Source: Coprothermobacter sp. (GTDB lineage Bacteria; Caldisericota; Caldisericia; Cryosericales; Cryosericaceae). Taken from it: a DNA stretch of 64,000 nt. The stretch lies in the NCBI GenBank assembly GCA_013824685.1, contig PNOG01000012.1:1-64000 (forward strand), in the 5' to 3' direction. The notes beneath the pieces are model-generated. The model worked only from the letters and a program-made list of their open reading frames with translations, was not told where the DNA came from and searched no databases. The translations under genes and the position numbers were made by a program. Positions 53,850 to 62,663 of this stretch are shown here, in pieces. How positions within the stretch are numbered: the first letter of the stretch is position 1; each line of letters opens with the position of its first letter.

Positions 53850-54408
53850 ATTGGCGGTTTGTCAAACCAGGTGCAACAATTCTTCTGCCAAGGTCTGATA
53901 AGGCGTTTTCCAGTTGAGACATTTCCGCGGGCGGTTAGTGAGCAGGTGGATTGCATGATCCAGATGTTCCTGCGTCACCGTCAGGAAACTCATGTAGTTC
54001 GGAAAAAACTGACGTAACAGCCCATTCGTGGTTTCATTGGCAGGCCCTTGCCACGGACTATGCGGGTGAGCGAAGGATACCGGTACTTTCTCCAGCTGTT
54101 ATGGCCTTATGGGGCGCAAATTCTTTGCCGTTGTCTGCCGTCAACGTATGACAGGGCGACCCCCTTAAGTCGTTGCACATTGATTCCTTCAGGGTTTCTG
54201 CTCGGTGATCATCAAACTTCTTTCCAACCAGGAATCCTGTTTTTCTATCGACCAACGTCATAAAGCACCCAGTCCGCCATTTTCCAGCAACTGTATCGCT
54301 TTCCTAGTCGCCGATGCAACTTCCGTCAGGTGTTTCGGTTGGCCGCCAGACATATTCGTTGCTTACCCGGTCGTCAGTGTCAACATCGATCAGATCATGG
54401 CTGGTTCA
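53850..54408 (-). mobile_element. Decayed IS30-family insertion sequence
   Basis: Minus-strand translation recovers the DDE-domain part of an IS30 transposase: VSNEYVWRPTETPDGSCIGD, then DTVAGKWRTGCFMTLVDRKTG, LTADNGKEFAPHKAITAG, PVSFAHPHSPWQGPANETTN and RPRKCLNWKTPYQTLAEELL before TGA at 53864-53862. An in-frame TAG lies at 54304-54306 and a one-base frameshift near 54090. The N-terminal helix-turn-helix part is missing beyond about 54400. The left edge abuts the fabD stub; terminal inverted repeats were not resolved. Confidence 0.85.
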
Positions 54409-54550
54409 TTATTGAGGTTGAAGTGTATTGAGAAGTACAATCGACTGCTGGAGATCGAGGACGATCGCGGCGGAACTGCCCGGTTTGCGGGCACGACCGT
54501 TTCTGCTGGCAAAGCCAACGTCAGCAGGTAGTGACGCGGTTTTCGGGGGT
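54409..54550. other. Unassigned sequence between the IS remnant and the rpsA promoter
   Basis: Both strands are open here, but neither product is recognisable. GC content is back to the genome norm, so it probably belongs to the pre-insertion rpsA upstream region. Confidence 0.35.
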
Positions 54551-54579
54551 TTGACAAGCATTCGTTTTAGCTTTATACT
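54551..54579 (+). promoter_or_regulatory. rpsA promoter
   Basis: TTGACA (54551-54556), 17 bases, TATACT (54574-54579), 42 bases before the rpsA ATG. Confidence 0.85.
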
Positions 54580-54621
54580 CAAAGACTGATTTACATTCAT
54601 CCTTAATGCAGAGGAGTCAAC

Positions 54622-56235
54622 ATGGTGGACATGGATAAACACGTTGGAACAGAAACCACAGGTGAAACGGACGGACTCTTTGACATGAAGAACCTGCTTG
54701 AAACAGTCGAACAACCGATAGTTCCGGCTGTCGATGCGGCAGAGGAAAAGACTCCAGAAAATGTGGCCGCACCAGAGAAGGCCGAAACCGAGACCGAACA
54801 GGTCAAGGCTGCAGGTGACGAGACCAAGGCGTCCGAGCTCGAGGCAGCCCTTGTCGCAGACTTGTCGCCCAAGGCCGGATACGCGCCACGCCTGCTGCGG
54901 CGTGGGGACGTCATTGACGTCTCCGTCGTCAAGCTTGAGCGTGACGGAGTCATGGTCAATGCTGGCGGAAAGGGAGACTACTATATCCCGCTCAACCGCT
55001 TGACTATGCGTACCGATGTAGCTGTCGGCGAAATCGCGCATGTTGGCGAAACGATGAAAGTAGCCGTCGTCAAGGAAGAGGATGAACAAGGTACGGCAGT
55101 CCTCTCCAAGCTGAAGGCTGATCAGGAAGAGGTCTGGACCGATGTCGAGAAGTACTTCGAGGAGCAGACGATCGTCACTGCCAAAGTCACCAAGGCCATC
55201 AAGGGCGGTCTGCTTGTTGACATCGGTGTGCCCTGTTTTCTGCCTCAATCACAGGTCGCCAGCGACTACCGCAACAACTTGCCTTCACTGGTTGGCCAGG
55301 ACATTCCTGTCAAGGTCACTGAGTTCGACAAGAAACTTCGCCGGATCATCGCTTCTCATCGTGCAGCGATGCAGGTTATCCGCCAGAAGCAGAAGAAAGA
55401 ATTCTTCACAAAGATCCAGCCGGGAGATATCTATGAAGGCACTGTCAACGGTATCGCCGAGTTTGGGGCGTTCGTGGACATCGGGTATGGGGTTGAAGGC
55501 CTGGTCCATCTCTCAGAGCTGACTTATGGTCGCCGCCGTCCTGTCGAGGAGGTCGTCCAGAAGAAAGACAAGGTCAAGGTCAAGGTTCTCAAGGTCGACC
55601 CGGAGACCGGAAAGGTCTCCTTGAGCATCAAGCAGACGAAGCCACATCCTTGGGAAACCATCGAGGAAGACTATCCAATCGGCATGACCCTCGAGGGGGC
55701 AGTGATTCGCATCCTGACCTTTGGAGCAATCATCGAGCTCTCGGAAGGTGTTACCGGTCTCCTGCACATATCACAGATCTCCAACGACAAGATTCGTAAG
55801 GTCGAGGATGTGCTGAATGTGGGAGATGTTGTCAAGGTTCGTGTGCTCGAGGTCCTGAAGGAAGAACGCAAGGTCAAGCTGAGCATGAAGGGTGTGGAAG
55901 GCAACGAGAGCGTGTTCGGACGTGAGCCCGGACAGGAGACGCCGCAGGTGGAGCCCGGTTCGGATACGGATGCAACCGATAGCACCTCTGTCGAGTTCGA
56001 AGTCGTCGAGCCCAGGGCTGTCGACACTGCAACCCCCGCCGTTGAGAACGTCGAGCCTGAAGTTGTCGAGTCCACAGTCGTGGCGACTGAAGCTCCAACC
56101 GTTGAGGATGTCGAGCCCGAAGTCGTCGAGACTGCAGCCCCCGCCGTTGAGAACGTCGAGAGCGCTGCAGCCGAACCCGTGTCGACCGAAGAGGTTGTCC
56201 AGCACGAAGAGACAGAAGGGCCTGCAGAGGCCTAA
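54622..56235 (+). CDS. rpsA: Ribosomal protein S1-like RNA-binding protein
   Basis: The protein has 537 residues. An acidic, low-complexity N-terminus (to about residue 88) is followed by four S1 OB-folds at roughly 90-160, 175-245, 263-335 and 350-420 (for example GDIYEGTVNGIAEFGAFVDIGYGVEGLVHLSEL). The tail after residue 430 is acidic and repetitive, with unit PAVENVEPEVVE-like repeated about three times. Four S1 domains match the short S1 of many non-proteobacteria. It has its own strong promoter and terminator, so it is an independent unit set inside the fab locus. Confidence 0.92.
   Translation: MVDMDKHVGTETTGETDGLFDMKNLLETVEQPIVPAVDAAEEKTPENVAAPEKAETETEQVKAAGDETKASELEAALVADLSPKAGYAPRLLRRGDVIDVSVVKLERDGVMVNAGGKGDYYIPLNRLTMRTDVAVGEIAHVGETMKVAVVKEEDEQGTAVLSKLKADQEEVWTDVEKYFEEQTIVTAKVTKAIKGGLLVDIGVPCFLPQSQVASDYRNNLPSLVGQDIPVKVTEFDKKLRRIIASHRAAMQVIRQKQKKEFFTKIQPGDIYEGTVNGIAEFGAFVDIGYGVEGLVHLSELTYGRRRPVEEVVQKKDKVKVKVLKVDPETGKVSLSIKQTKPHPWETIEEDYPIGMTLEGAVIRILTFGAIIELSEGVTGLLHISQISNDKIRKVEDVLNVGDVVKVRVLEVLKEERKVKLSMKGVEGNESVFGREPGQETPQVEPGSDTDATDSTSVEFEVVEPRAVDTATPAVENVEPEVVESTVVATEAPTVEDVEPEVVETAAPAVENVESAAAEPVSTEEVVQHEETEGPAEA
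56027..56171 (+). repeat. Imperfect coding repeats in the S1 tail
   Basis: The DNA unit around GCCGTTGAGAACGTCGAGCC recurs near 56037, 56097 and 56142, encoding PAVENVEPEVVES, PTVEDVEPEVVET and PAVENVESAAAE. The encoded tail is disordered and acidic. Confidence 0.7.
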
Positions 56236-56296
56236 CTGGCGAATCATGCCTGTTGGCGTGCTTCTCCAGAAGAACACTTCCAGATAGGTTCAGATT

Positions 56297-56352
56297 GACG
56301 GGGTGGCAGTACCACACAGAGATGCGTGGGCAACTGTGCCCCGTCCTTTTTT
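56297..56352 (+). terminator. Terminator after rpsA
   Basis: GACGGGG (56297-56303) pairs with CCCCGTC (56339-56345), with further CAGT/ACTG pairing inside, followed by CTTTTTT. Confidence 0.75.
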
Positions 56353-56451
56353 CTAGTCCGGGGATCAGAAGTTGCTGATGATTGTTTCTTGGCACTGGTC
56401 TGAGGGCTGCGGTGGCGATACAATGAACGCTGGCAACAGGAGGATGCAGTC

Positions 56452-57351
56452 ATGACAGCATTTCTGTTTCCCGGGCAAGGTTCGCAATACGTAGGAATGG
56501 CAGGCCACGTAGTCGACCCGATGTCGGCTCGCAGGCTGTTTGAACGGGCAAGCGACGTGCTCGGTCTTGACCTATGGGACCTCGTCGAGGCAGGTGACGA
56601 GGCGGCGCTGACTCGCACCGAGAACACCCAGCCTGCCCTCTTTGCGACTGAGATGGCATGGGTCGAGGCACTCGCGAGCAGGGGTATGCTCTGCGATGTT
56701 GCTGCCGGTCACAGCCTGGGAGAGTTCAGTGCACTGTGTTGTGCGGGCGTTTTCACGTTTGAGGACGGCATTCGACTCGTGCGACGTCGTGGAGAGATCA
56801 TGGCAAGAGCTGCATCTTGTTCACCGGGTACGATGGCCGCCATCGTAGGATTGGACGACAACGATTTGCAGAGCGTTCTTGCCGAAGGGCGTCGGTCCGG
56901 AATCGTGGAAGCCGCCAACTACAATGCTTCCGACCAGACGGTCGTGTCTGGCGAGATGGCTGCTGTGGACCGCGTCATAGGGGCCGTGAAGGCGATCGGT
57001 AGAGGACGCGCGATCAAACTACGTGTGAGTGCCCCCTTTCATTCGTCCATCATGGCTGACGGTGCGACCGAGTTTGGGGCGGTCCTGCATGATGTCGCGT
57101 TTTTCCGGCCTCATTTTCCCGTTGTGAACAATGTGGCAGGACTATCGGAAGATGACCCCGAGGCAATCAGGGAGTGCCTTGTTGCGCAGTTCAGGAGCCC
57201 GGTGCAGTGGGTGCGCACGATGGAGACACTCCAGAGAATGGGGGCGAGCGAGTACCTGGAAGTCGGGCCGAAGGGTGTGCTCACGGCGCTTGGTCGGAAG
57301 GCGGTTCCTGGAGGAAACGTCAGGGCCGTGGAGGAGGAGAAATGGCAATGA
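56452..57351 (+). CDS. fabD: Malonyl-CoA:ACP transacylase
   Basis: This 299-residue intact enzyme has FLFPGQGSQYVGMAGHVVD, the active-site Ser in AAGHSLGEFSALCCAGVF, and the His in RVSAPFHSSIM. It loads malonyl onto ACP. GC-rich like the rest of the chromosome, it is first of fabD-fabG-acpP-fabF. The start follows CAGGAGGATGCAGTC. Its end overlaps fabG by 10 bases. It is the functional counterpart of the stub at 53802. Confidence 0.95.
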   Translation: MTAFLFPGQGSQYVGMAGHVVDPMSARRLFERASDVLGLDLWDLVEAGDEAALTRTENTQPALFATEMAWVEALASRGMLCDVAAGHSLGEFSALCCAGVFTFEDGIRLVRRRGEIMARAASCSPGTMAAIVGLDDNDLQSVLAEGRRSGIVEAANYNASDQTVVSGEMAAVDRVIGAVKAIGRGRAIKLRVSAPFHSSIMADGATEFGAVLHDVAFFRPHFPVVNNVAGLSEDDPEAIRECLVAQFRSPVQWVRTMETLQRMGASEYLEVGPKGVLTALGRKAVPGGNVRAVEEEKWQ

Positions 57352-58091
57352 CGCTGGAAGGAAGGACGGCCCTGGTCACGGGTGGGTCGCGAGGCATCGG
57401 CAGAGGCATTGCTCTTGAGCTGGCTATGCAGGGAGCCAATATTGTCATCGATTTTCGCCAGAACCGCGTGGCGGCAGAAGAAGTCGTCGCAGCCGTCACC
57501 GCGATGGGTCGGGTCTGCGAAGCAGTCCAGGCAGACGTCGGGGACGTCGCTCAGGCCGACAGCCTGGTTGCGCGGAGTATCATTTTGACGGGTTCGCTGG
57601 ACATTCTGGTCAGCAACGCCGGTATCACCCGGGACGCCTTGCTGGTCCGGATGACGGACGAGAAGTGGAACGACGTGCTGCGAACGAATCTCACTGGCGC
57701 ATTCAACGTAACGCGGGCAGCTGCCCGCCATATGATGCGTCAGAAATCCGGGCGCATCGTGCTGATCTCGTCGGTAGTCGGGCTGGGAGGGAACACTGGG
57801 CAAGCCAACTACGCGGCGAGCAAGGCAGGCGTTATCGCTCTTGCGAAGACGGCGGCGAAGGAGCTGGGGTCACGCGGGGTCACCGTCAATGTTGTTGCGC
57901 CTGGATTTGTGGAGACAGACATGACGAGCTCGCTTGACATAGGGGTCGTATCCTCGTATCTTGCTAGTATTCCGCTTAGGCGGGCCGGAACGCCGAGCGA
58001 CGTTGCCAAAGCTGTGGCGTTCCTTGCAAGTGAAGACGCTTCGTACATTACCGGCCAAGTGCTCGCGGTCGACGGAGGATTGTCTCTCTGA
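57342..58091 (+). CDS. fabG: 3-oxoacyl-ACP reductase
   Basis: This 249-residue SDR has NAD(P)-binding ALVTGGSRGIGRGIALELA, NAGITRDALLVRM (the FabG-typical NAGITRD), catalytic Ser in ISSVVGLGGN, and Tyr/Lys in NYAASKAGVIAL. The ATG at 57342 is preceded by GGAGGAGGAGA within the end of fabD. It reduces 3-oxoacyl-ACP in each elongation cycle. Confidence 0.95.
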   Translation: MAMTLEGRTALVTGGSRGIGRGIALELAMQGANIVIDFRQNRVAAEEVVAAVTAMGRVCEAVQADVGDVAQADSLVARSIILTGSLDILVSNAGITRDALLVRMTDEKWNDVLRTNLTGAFNVTRAAARHMMRQKSGRIVLISSVVGLGGNTGQANYAASKAGVIALAKTAAKELGSRGVTVNVVAPGFVETDMTSSLDIGVVSSYLASIPLRRAGTPSDVAKAVAFLASEDASYITGQVLAVDGGLSL

Positions 58092-58125
58092 AGCGCTTGG
58101 ATATTCTTCTATCAGGAGGAGTCTG

Positions 58126-58368
58126 ATGACCAAGGAAGAAATCCGCTCGAAGGTAGTAGAGATTGCCAAGGAAAAGCTGGGTGTCGAAGAGTCTCGCATT
58201 ACGGATGAGGCTCAGTATGTGAAGGATCTTGGTGCCGATTCTCTGGCATTGGTCGACATTACAATGGCGCTGGAAGACGCTTTTGGAACATCTATTCCAG
58301 ACGAGGACATCGAGAGGATTGCGTCCGTAGGGCAGACAGTCGACTACGTGATGTCCCACATTGCCTGA
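58126..58368 (+). CDS. acpP: Acyl carrier protein
   Basis: This 80-residue, acidic four-helix carrier has the phosphopantetheine attachment site GADSLALVDI with Ser39. A strong ATCAGGAGGAGTCTG ribosome site precedes the ATG, as expected for a very abundant protein. It sits between fabG and fabF in the usual order. Confidence 0.96.
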   Translation: MTKEEIRSKVVEIAKEKLGVEESRITDEAQYVKDLGADSLALVDITMALEDAFGTSIPDEDIERIASVGQTVDYVMSHIA

Positions 58369-58390
58369 CGCTGCAGGAGACAGGATTTCC

Positions 58391-59635
58391 ATGGAGCGGA
58401 CCCGTGTCGTCATAACGGGGCTTGGTATTGTGTCGCCGATTGGAAACAACATCCCTGCGTTTGAGGCGGGACTCGCGGCCGGCGTCTCAGGTGTGGGGCC
58501 GATCACCCGGTTCGATGCAAGCGCCATCAGTTGTCGTATCGCAGGCGAAGTAAAGGGCTTCAATCCGGAGGACTACTTCGAAAAGCGTGACGTTGCACGT
58601 ACCGACCGCGTACAGCAGCTGGCGCTTGCAGCTGCGCAGGAAGCCATACTGGACTCACGGCTGGATCTGCAGACTGAGGACAGGGAACGAATCGCCGTCT
58701 ACGTCACGAGCGGCATAGGTGGTGAGGAGTCCTGGGAAGGAGAAGTGCTGCAGGTCGCCGTCAAGGGACCTTCGCGTATTTCCCCGTTTCTCGTTCCGAA
58801 GATGCTGGTGGACTCGATTCCGAGCACCATAGCTCAGCGGTTCAAGCTCTATGGAGGGACCAGCTCAGTCGTCAGTGCATGCGCGAGTGGTACCCAGATG
58901 CTTGGGGAGGCTCTAGAGGCTATTCGGCGAGGCGACGCAGACGTCATCGTGACGGGGGCGTCCGATGCGGCGGTGACAATGACCAGCGTCGGAGCTTTTG
59001 CCAACATGCGCGCACTTTCTACGCGGAATGATGATCCTGGACATGCTTCCCGGCCCTTCGACAAGGAACGCGATGGATTCGTCATGGGCGAAGGCGCAGG
59101 AATACTGATTCTGGAACAGCTCGGCCATGCGCTTGCCAGGGGGGCACACATTTATGGCGAGATCCTGTCTCAGGCAGTAACATCAGATGCGTACCATATG
59201 ACGTCGCCCGATCCTGAGGCGAGACAGATCGTGCGGGCCATGCGTACCGCCATCGAGCGTGCAGGACTCACTCCACTCGATATCGACTACGTCAATGCAC
59301 ACGGGACGTCGACCCCGGCAAACGATCGGACGGAGTCATTTGCGTTGCAGACGCTTTTTGGAAGCCGAGCTCGACTTGTTCCTGTGAGCTCCACAAAGTC
59401 TATGACCGGTCACCTGCTGGGTGCTGCCGGCGCCGTAGAGACCGTAGCTTGCATGTTGACCATCAAGAACAGACTGATCTATCCCACCATCAACTATGCG
59501 ACGTTCGACCCCGAGTGCCCGTTGGACTATGTCCCGAACGTTGCACGTTCATCCGATGTCCAGTATATCCTCAAGAGTTCGTTCGGGTTCGGCGGTCACA
59601 ACGTCTGTATTGTTCTGGGGCGCTACGCAGGGTAG
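58391..59635 (+). CDS. fabF: 3-oxoacyl-ACP synthase II
   Basis: This 414-residue elongating condensing enzyme carries the Cys-His-His triad: Cys in VSACASGTQMLGEAL, His in VNAHGTSTPANDRTE, and His in KSMTGHLLGAAGAVE. The start VVITGLGIVSPIGNN is canonical. It is the last gene of the GC-rich fab operon, followed directly by a strong bidirectional terminator. Confidence 0.96.
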   Translation: MERTRVVITGLGIVSPIGNNIPAFEAGLAAGVSGVGPITRFDASAISCRIAGEVKGFNPEDYFEKRDVARTDRVQQLALAAAQEAILDSRLDLQTEDRERIAVYVTSGIGGEESWEGEVLQVAVKGPSRISPFLVPKMLVDSIPSTIAQRFKLYGGTSSVVSACASGTQMLGEALEAIRRGDADVIVTGASDAAVTMTSVGAFANMRALSTRNDDPGHASRPFDKERDGFVMGEGAGILILEQLGHALARGAHIYGEILSQAVTSDAYHMTSPDPEARQIVRAMRTAIERAGLTPLDIDYVNAHGTSTPANDRTESFALQTLFGSRARLVPVSSTKSMTGHLLGAAGAVETVACMLTIKNRLIYPTINYATFDPECPLDYVPNVARSSDVQYILKSSFGFGGHNVCIVLGRYAG

Positions 59636-59657
59636 CAGATATTGCTGTCTGGCGATC

Positions 59658-59694
59658 AAGAGGCCCCGTCAACATCCCGTTGACGGGGCCTCTT
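59658..59694. terminator. Bidirectional terminator between fabF and ferredoxin
   Basis: A perfect 16-bp stem, AAGAGGCCCCGTCAAC (59658-59673) and GTTGACGGGGCCTCTT (59679-59694), has a 5-base loop. It serves both convergent genes. Confidence 0.8.
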
Positions 59695-59715
59695 GGCAAC
59701 TTATGGGGTAGCAGA

Positions 59716-59907
59716 CTACTCTTCGACGACGATGACGCCGACGGGGCATGATTCGGCGGCTTCCTTGCAGCAACCGGCAGCGCCACAATCGGCACCCGGG
59801 ATGACCTCAGCCTTACCGGTCTCATCATTAAGCCTAAAAATGGCATCGCACAGGGCAACGCAAGCGCCACACCCGATGCAAGCCTCTTGATCGATCGAAA
59901 CCTTCAT
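59716..59907 (-). CDS. Monocluster [4Fe-4S] ferredoxin
   Basis: This 63-residue ferredoxin has ligands C10-x2-C13-x2-C16 (CIGCGAC) and C54 in ESCPVGVI. Extra cysteines C20 and C46/C47 could form the disulfide known from Thermotoga-type ferredoxins. Only one cluster is expected. The start follows AAAGGAGGAACC. It is a low-potential electron carrier for oxidoreductases, typical of anaerobes. Confidence 0.92.
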   Translation of the reverse strand: MKVSIDQEACIGCGACVALCDAIFRLNDETGKAEVIPGADCGAAGCCKEAAESCPVGVIVVEE

Positions 59908-59977
59908 GGTTCCTCCTTTGGCATAGATGCTGTGTTTCTATTCTACTGGCTAACAGCAGGGTGTCAATTTGCCTTGG

Positions 59978-61693
59978 CTAGTCTGTGGTTCGCACCAGAT
60001 CGACAATGAATGCGATTGCTTCTGAAGAGGGAGTGGCTTTCTTGTCCGTCTTGTTGTTGCGGAGAGTGACCTCGAAATTGCCAGTCTTGAGGAAAGAATT
60101 GCCGACGACGACCTGGATCGGGAAACCCATGAGGTCAGCATCGTTGAACTTGACGCCTGCCGACTCGCCTCGGTCGTCAAGAATGACGTCAATCCCAGCT
60201 TTCTCGAGTCCTTCGTAGAGCTCAAGCGCAGCCTGCCAGACCGCATCGTCGCCCTTGTTGAGAGGAACGACAACGACCTGGAAGGGGGCGACGGACATCG
60301 GCCAGACGATACCCTTGTCGTCGTGATGCTGCTCGATGATGGCGGCCAGCGTGCGCCCGATGCCAATGCCGTAGCACCCCATGAAATACGGCTTCTCGCT
60401 GCCATCTTCATCGACATAGTTGGCATGAAGAGGAACAGAGTACTTCGTACCGAGCTTGAACGTATGACCGACCTCGATACCTGTGGCCGTATGCAGTGGA
60501 TGGCCACACACGGGGCAAAGGTCCCCTGCCCGGACGGTCCTTATGTCTGCCACGATGGTCGAGTCAAAGTCCCGCCCAAAGAAGGCATTCCTGATGTGGA
60601 ACCCATCTTTGCCGGCTCCGACGGTGTAGGCGGTGTCCCGAAGAACCATCTCGTCGACAACGACGGGCACTGCTGACTGCATGGGCCCGACTGAACCTGG
60701 GTGAACGCCAAGGATGTTCAGTACTTCCTCGTCGGTCGCCAGTCGACCCTCGCGGGCGTGCACGGCTTTCATGAGCTTGACTTCGTTGATATCGTCGTCT
60801 CCCCGCACCACGAGGAGCCAAGGTTTGTCGTCAGCGATATAGAGGATGGATTTGAGGACAGTGCCTGGATCGACGGCAAAGAAGTGCGCAACCTCGTCGA
60901 TGGAGTGGATGCCAGGCGTGGCTATGCTTTCCGGCGCGGGCGGAGTATCCGTAACATTCTCAGGACTCGTTGCAGGGCGCGCCTTCGAGAGTTCGAGGTT
61001 GGCAGCATAGCCGCAGTTGTCGCATGCGGCGTAGGCACACTCTCCGTTGTCTGCCTGGACCGTGAACTCGTGCGACGACGAACCGCCGATGGCACCAGAA
61101 TCTGCCTGGATAGGGCGGAACGTAAGTCCCACACGGCGGAAAATGTTGTTGTATGCCTCAAACATGAGGGTGTAGTTTGGCTCGATGGAGGCCTCGTCGC
61201 GATCGAAGCTGTAGGCGTCCATCATTGTGAATTCACGGCTTCGAATAAGGCCGTACCTGGGGCGAATCTCATCCCGATACTTGTTGGTGATGTGGTACAG
61301 ATTGAACGGCAGTTCCTTGTAGGAATGACGCTCACTGCCGACGACAGATGTGACCAGTTCCTCATGCGTTGGCCCCAGGCAGAACGATCGGCCCTTCCTG
61401 TCAGTCAACTTGAACATTTCATCGCCGTACAGATCCCAACGGCCGGTCGCCTGCCAGGGTTCAGCGGGCATCAACAGAGGCATCAGGATTTCCTGGGCGC
61501 CATGGCTATCCATCTCCTGGCGCACAATTTCCTCTATGCGCTGCTTGACGCGCAGGCCGAGATTGAGATAGGTGTAGATGCCAGAAGCCGATTTGCGAAG
61601 CAGGCCGGCGCGAAGCATGAGTTGGCCGCTTATGGTCTCGGCGTCCTGGGGAACTTCACGCAGACGCGGTGCAAAGACTTTGCTCAGATACAA
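59978..61693 (-). CDS. proS: Proline--tRNA ligase (bacterial type with editing insertion)
   Basis: This 571-residue enzyme has the standard bacterial length. It starts with TTG at 61693, five bases after GGAGG, where homology begins (LSKVFAPRLREVPQDAE). Class II motifs include motif 2 YRDEIRPRYGLIRSREFTMMDAYSFD and motif 3 GCYGIGIGRTLAAIIEQH. The inserted YbaK-like editing domain spans about residues 215-385. The C-terminal anticodon-binding domain ends the protein. An open frame extends 20 codons upstream but covers the promoter. Confidence 0.95.
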   Translation of the reverse strand: MYLSKVFAPRLREVPQDAETISGQLMLRAGLLRKSASGIYTYLNLGLRVKQRIEEIVRQEMDSHGAQEILMPLLMPAEPWQATGRWDLYGDEMFKLTDRKGRSFCLGPTHEELVTSVVGSERHSYKELPFNLYHITNKYRDEIRPRYGLIRSREFTMMDAYSFDRDEASIEPNYTLMFEAYNNIFRRVGLTFRPIQADSGAIGGSSSHEFTVQADNGECAYAACDNCGYAANLELSKARPATSPENVTDTPPAPESIATPGIHSIDEVAHFFAVDPGTVLKSILYIADDKPWLLVVRGDDDINEVKLMKAVHAREGRLATDEEVLNILGVHPGSVGPMQSAVPVVVDEMVLRDTAYTVGAGKDGFHIRNAFFGRDFDSTIVADIRTVRAGDLCPVCGHPLHTATGIEVGHTFKLGTKYSVPLHANYVDEDGSEKPYFMGCYGIGIGRTLAAIIEQHHDDKGIVWPMSVAPFQVVVVPLNKGDDAVWQAALELYEGLEKAGIDVILDDRGESAGVKFNDADLMGFPIQVVVGNSFLKTGNFEVTLRNNKTDKKATPSSEAIAFIVDLVRTTD

Positions 61694-61726
61694 GGTTTCC
61701 TCCTGATGGCACAGACGAGCATGTAT

Positions 61727-61753
61727 ATTATAGATGCAGGGTTGGTTTTGCAA
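61727..61753 (-). promoter_or_regulatory. proS promoter
   Basis: Minus strand: TTGCAA (61753-61748), 15 bases, TATAAT (61732-61727), about 34 bases before the TTG start. Confidence 0.6.
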
Positions 61754-61942
61754 GGGAGTCGATTGCTGCTACTATGAACAGATACAGGGATCGGAAGGGG
61801 CAGACCCTGGACGTTGACGGAAGCAGGGGGAGACGCACAGCGCCAAGGAAGACCAGTGTTCGTCAAGGCCACCGGGAACGGCGAGCGTGAACTCTGATTG
61901 TGTCCGGGCCTGCTCTCAGACATAGTTCGCAGGAGGGAAACC

Positions 61943-62524
61943 ATGTACTTGGTCATCGCAGGAAACATCGGTGCAGGGAAGACGTCGCTAGCTCAGATGA
62001 TCTCGCGTGAGCTTGGTTTTTCTGTCTACTTCGAAGCGTTCGGCGACAACCCGTTCCTGCCCAGCTACTACCAGGATATGCGGCGTTGGGCATTTGCAAC
62101 GCAGATCAGCTTCCTGGCTCTTCGTTATGAGCAAATTCTGAACCACGTCCTGATGAGCGATGTCCCTGCCATCCTTGACCGTTCCATCTATGAGGATCGT
62201 GAGATCTTCGCCAAGGCACTTGTGCGCGACGGACTCCTGTCGCCGGACGAGTGGAATACCTATGACAAGCTGTATCAGCTCATGGTACGTCGGCTTCCCA
62301 ACCCCAACCTGCTCGTGTATCTTCGCCGGGACGTCCCGACGCTGCTGGCCAACATCCGCAAACGCAATCGTAGCATTGAGAACATCAGCGGAGATTACCT
62401 GGAGGGGCTGAACAAGCAGTACGAGGAGTTCTACGGGGGCTGGCATTATCCCAAGGTCGTGTTCGAGGAGGATATTTTTGACCATGCCGCTGACGTGTTG
62501 CAGCTTATCAAGGGTGCCCTCTAG
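61943..62524 (+). CDS. Deoxynucleoside kinase (deoxyadenosine/deoxycytidine kinase family)
   Basis: This 193-residue salvage kinase has P-loop VIAGNIGAGKTSLAQMIS, the substrate-binding EAFGDNPFLPSYYQD, DRSIYEDREIFAKALV, and the lid YLRRDVPTLLANIRKRNRSIE. The start at 61943 follows CAGGAGGGAAACC. It phosphorylates a deoxynucleoside (dA, dC or dG) with ATP; the exact base preference cannot be read. It is monocistronic and co-directional with gdhA. Confidence 0.9.
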   Translation: MYLVIAGNIGAGKTSLAQMISRELGFSVYFEAFGDNPFLPSYYQDMRRWAFATQISFLALRYEQILNHVLMSDVPAILDRSIYEDREIFAKALVRDGLLSPDEWNTYDKLYQLMVRRLPNPNLLVYLRRDVPTLLANIRKRNRSIENISGDYLEGLNKQYEEFYGGWHYPKVVFEEDIFDHAADVLQLIKGAL

Positions 62525-62553
62525 CGTAGGGTTGTTTGCTTTTTCACAAGCCA

Positions 62554-62581
62554 TTGCAATATTGGTGCATGGGCCTAGAAT
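62554..62581 (+). promoter_or_regulatory. gdhA promoter
   Basis: TTGCAA (62554-62559), 16 bases, TAGAAT (62576-62581), with a leader of about 75 bases. Confidence 0.6.
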
Positions 62582-62663
62582 AGGAAATGGCGTTTTAAAG
62601 CCCCATAACGGGACGGCTCCCCATTCTCCCTGAGAGCCAACACCACACGTCACGGAGGCTATT

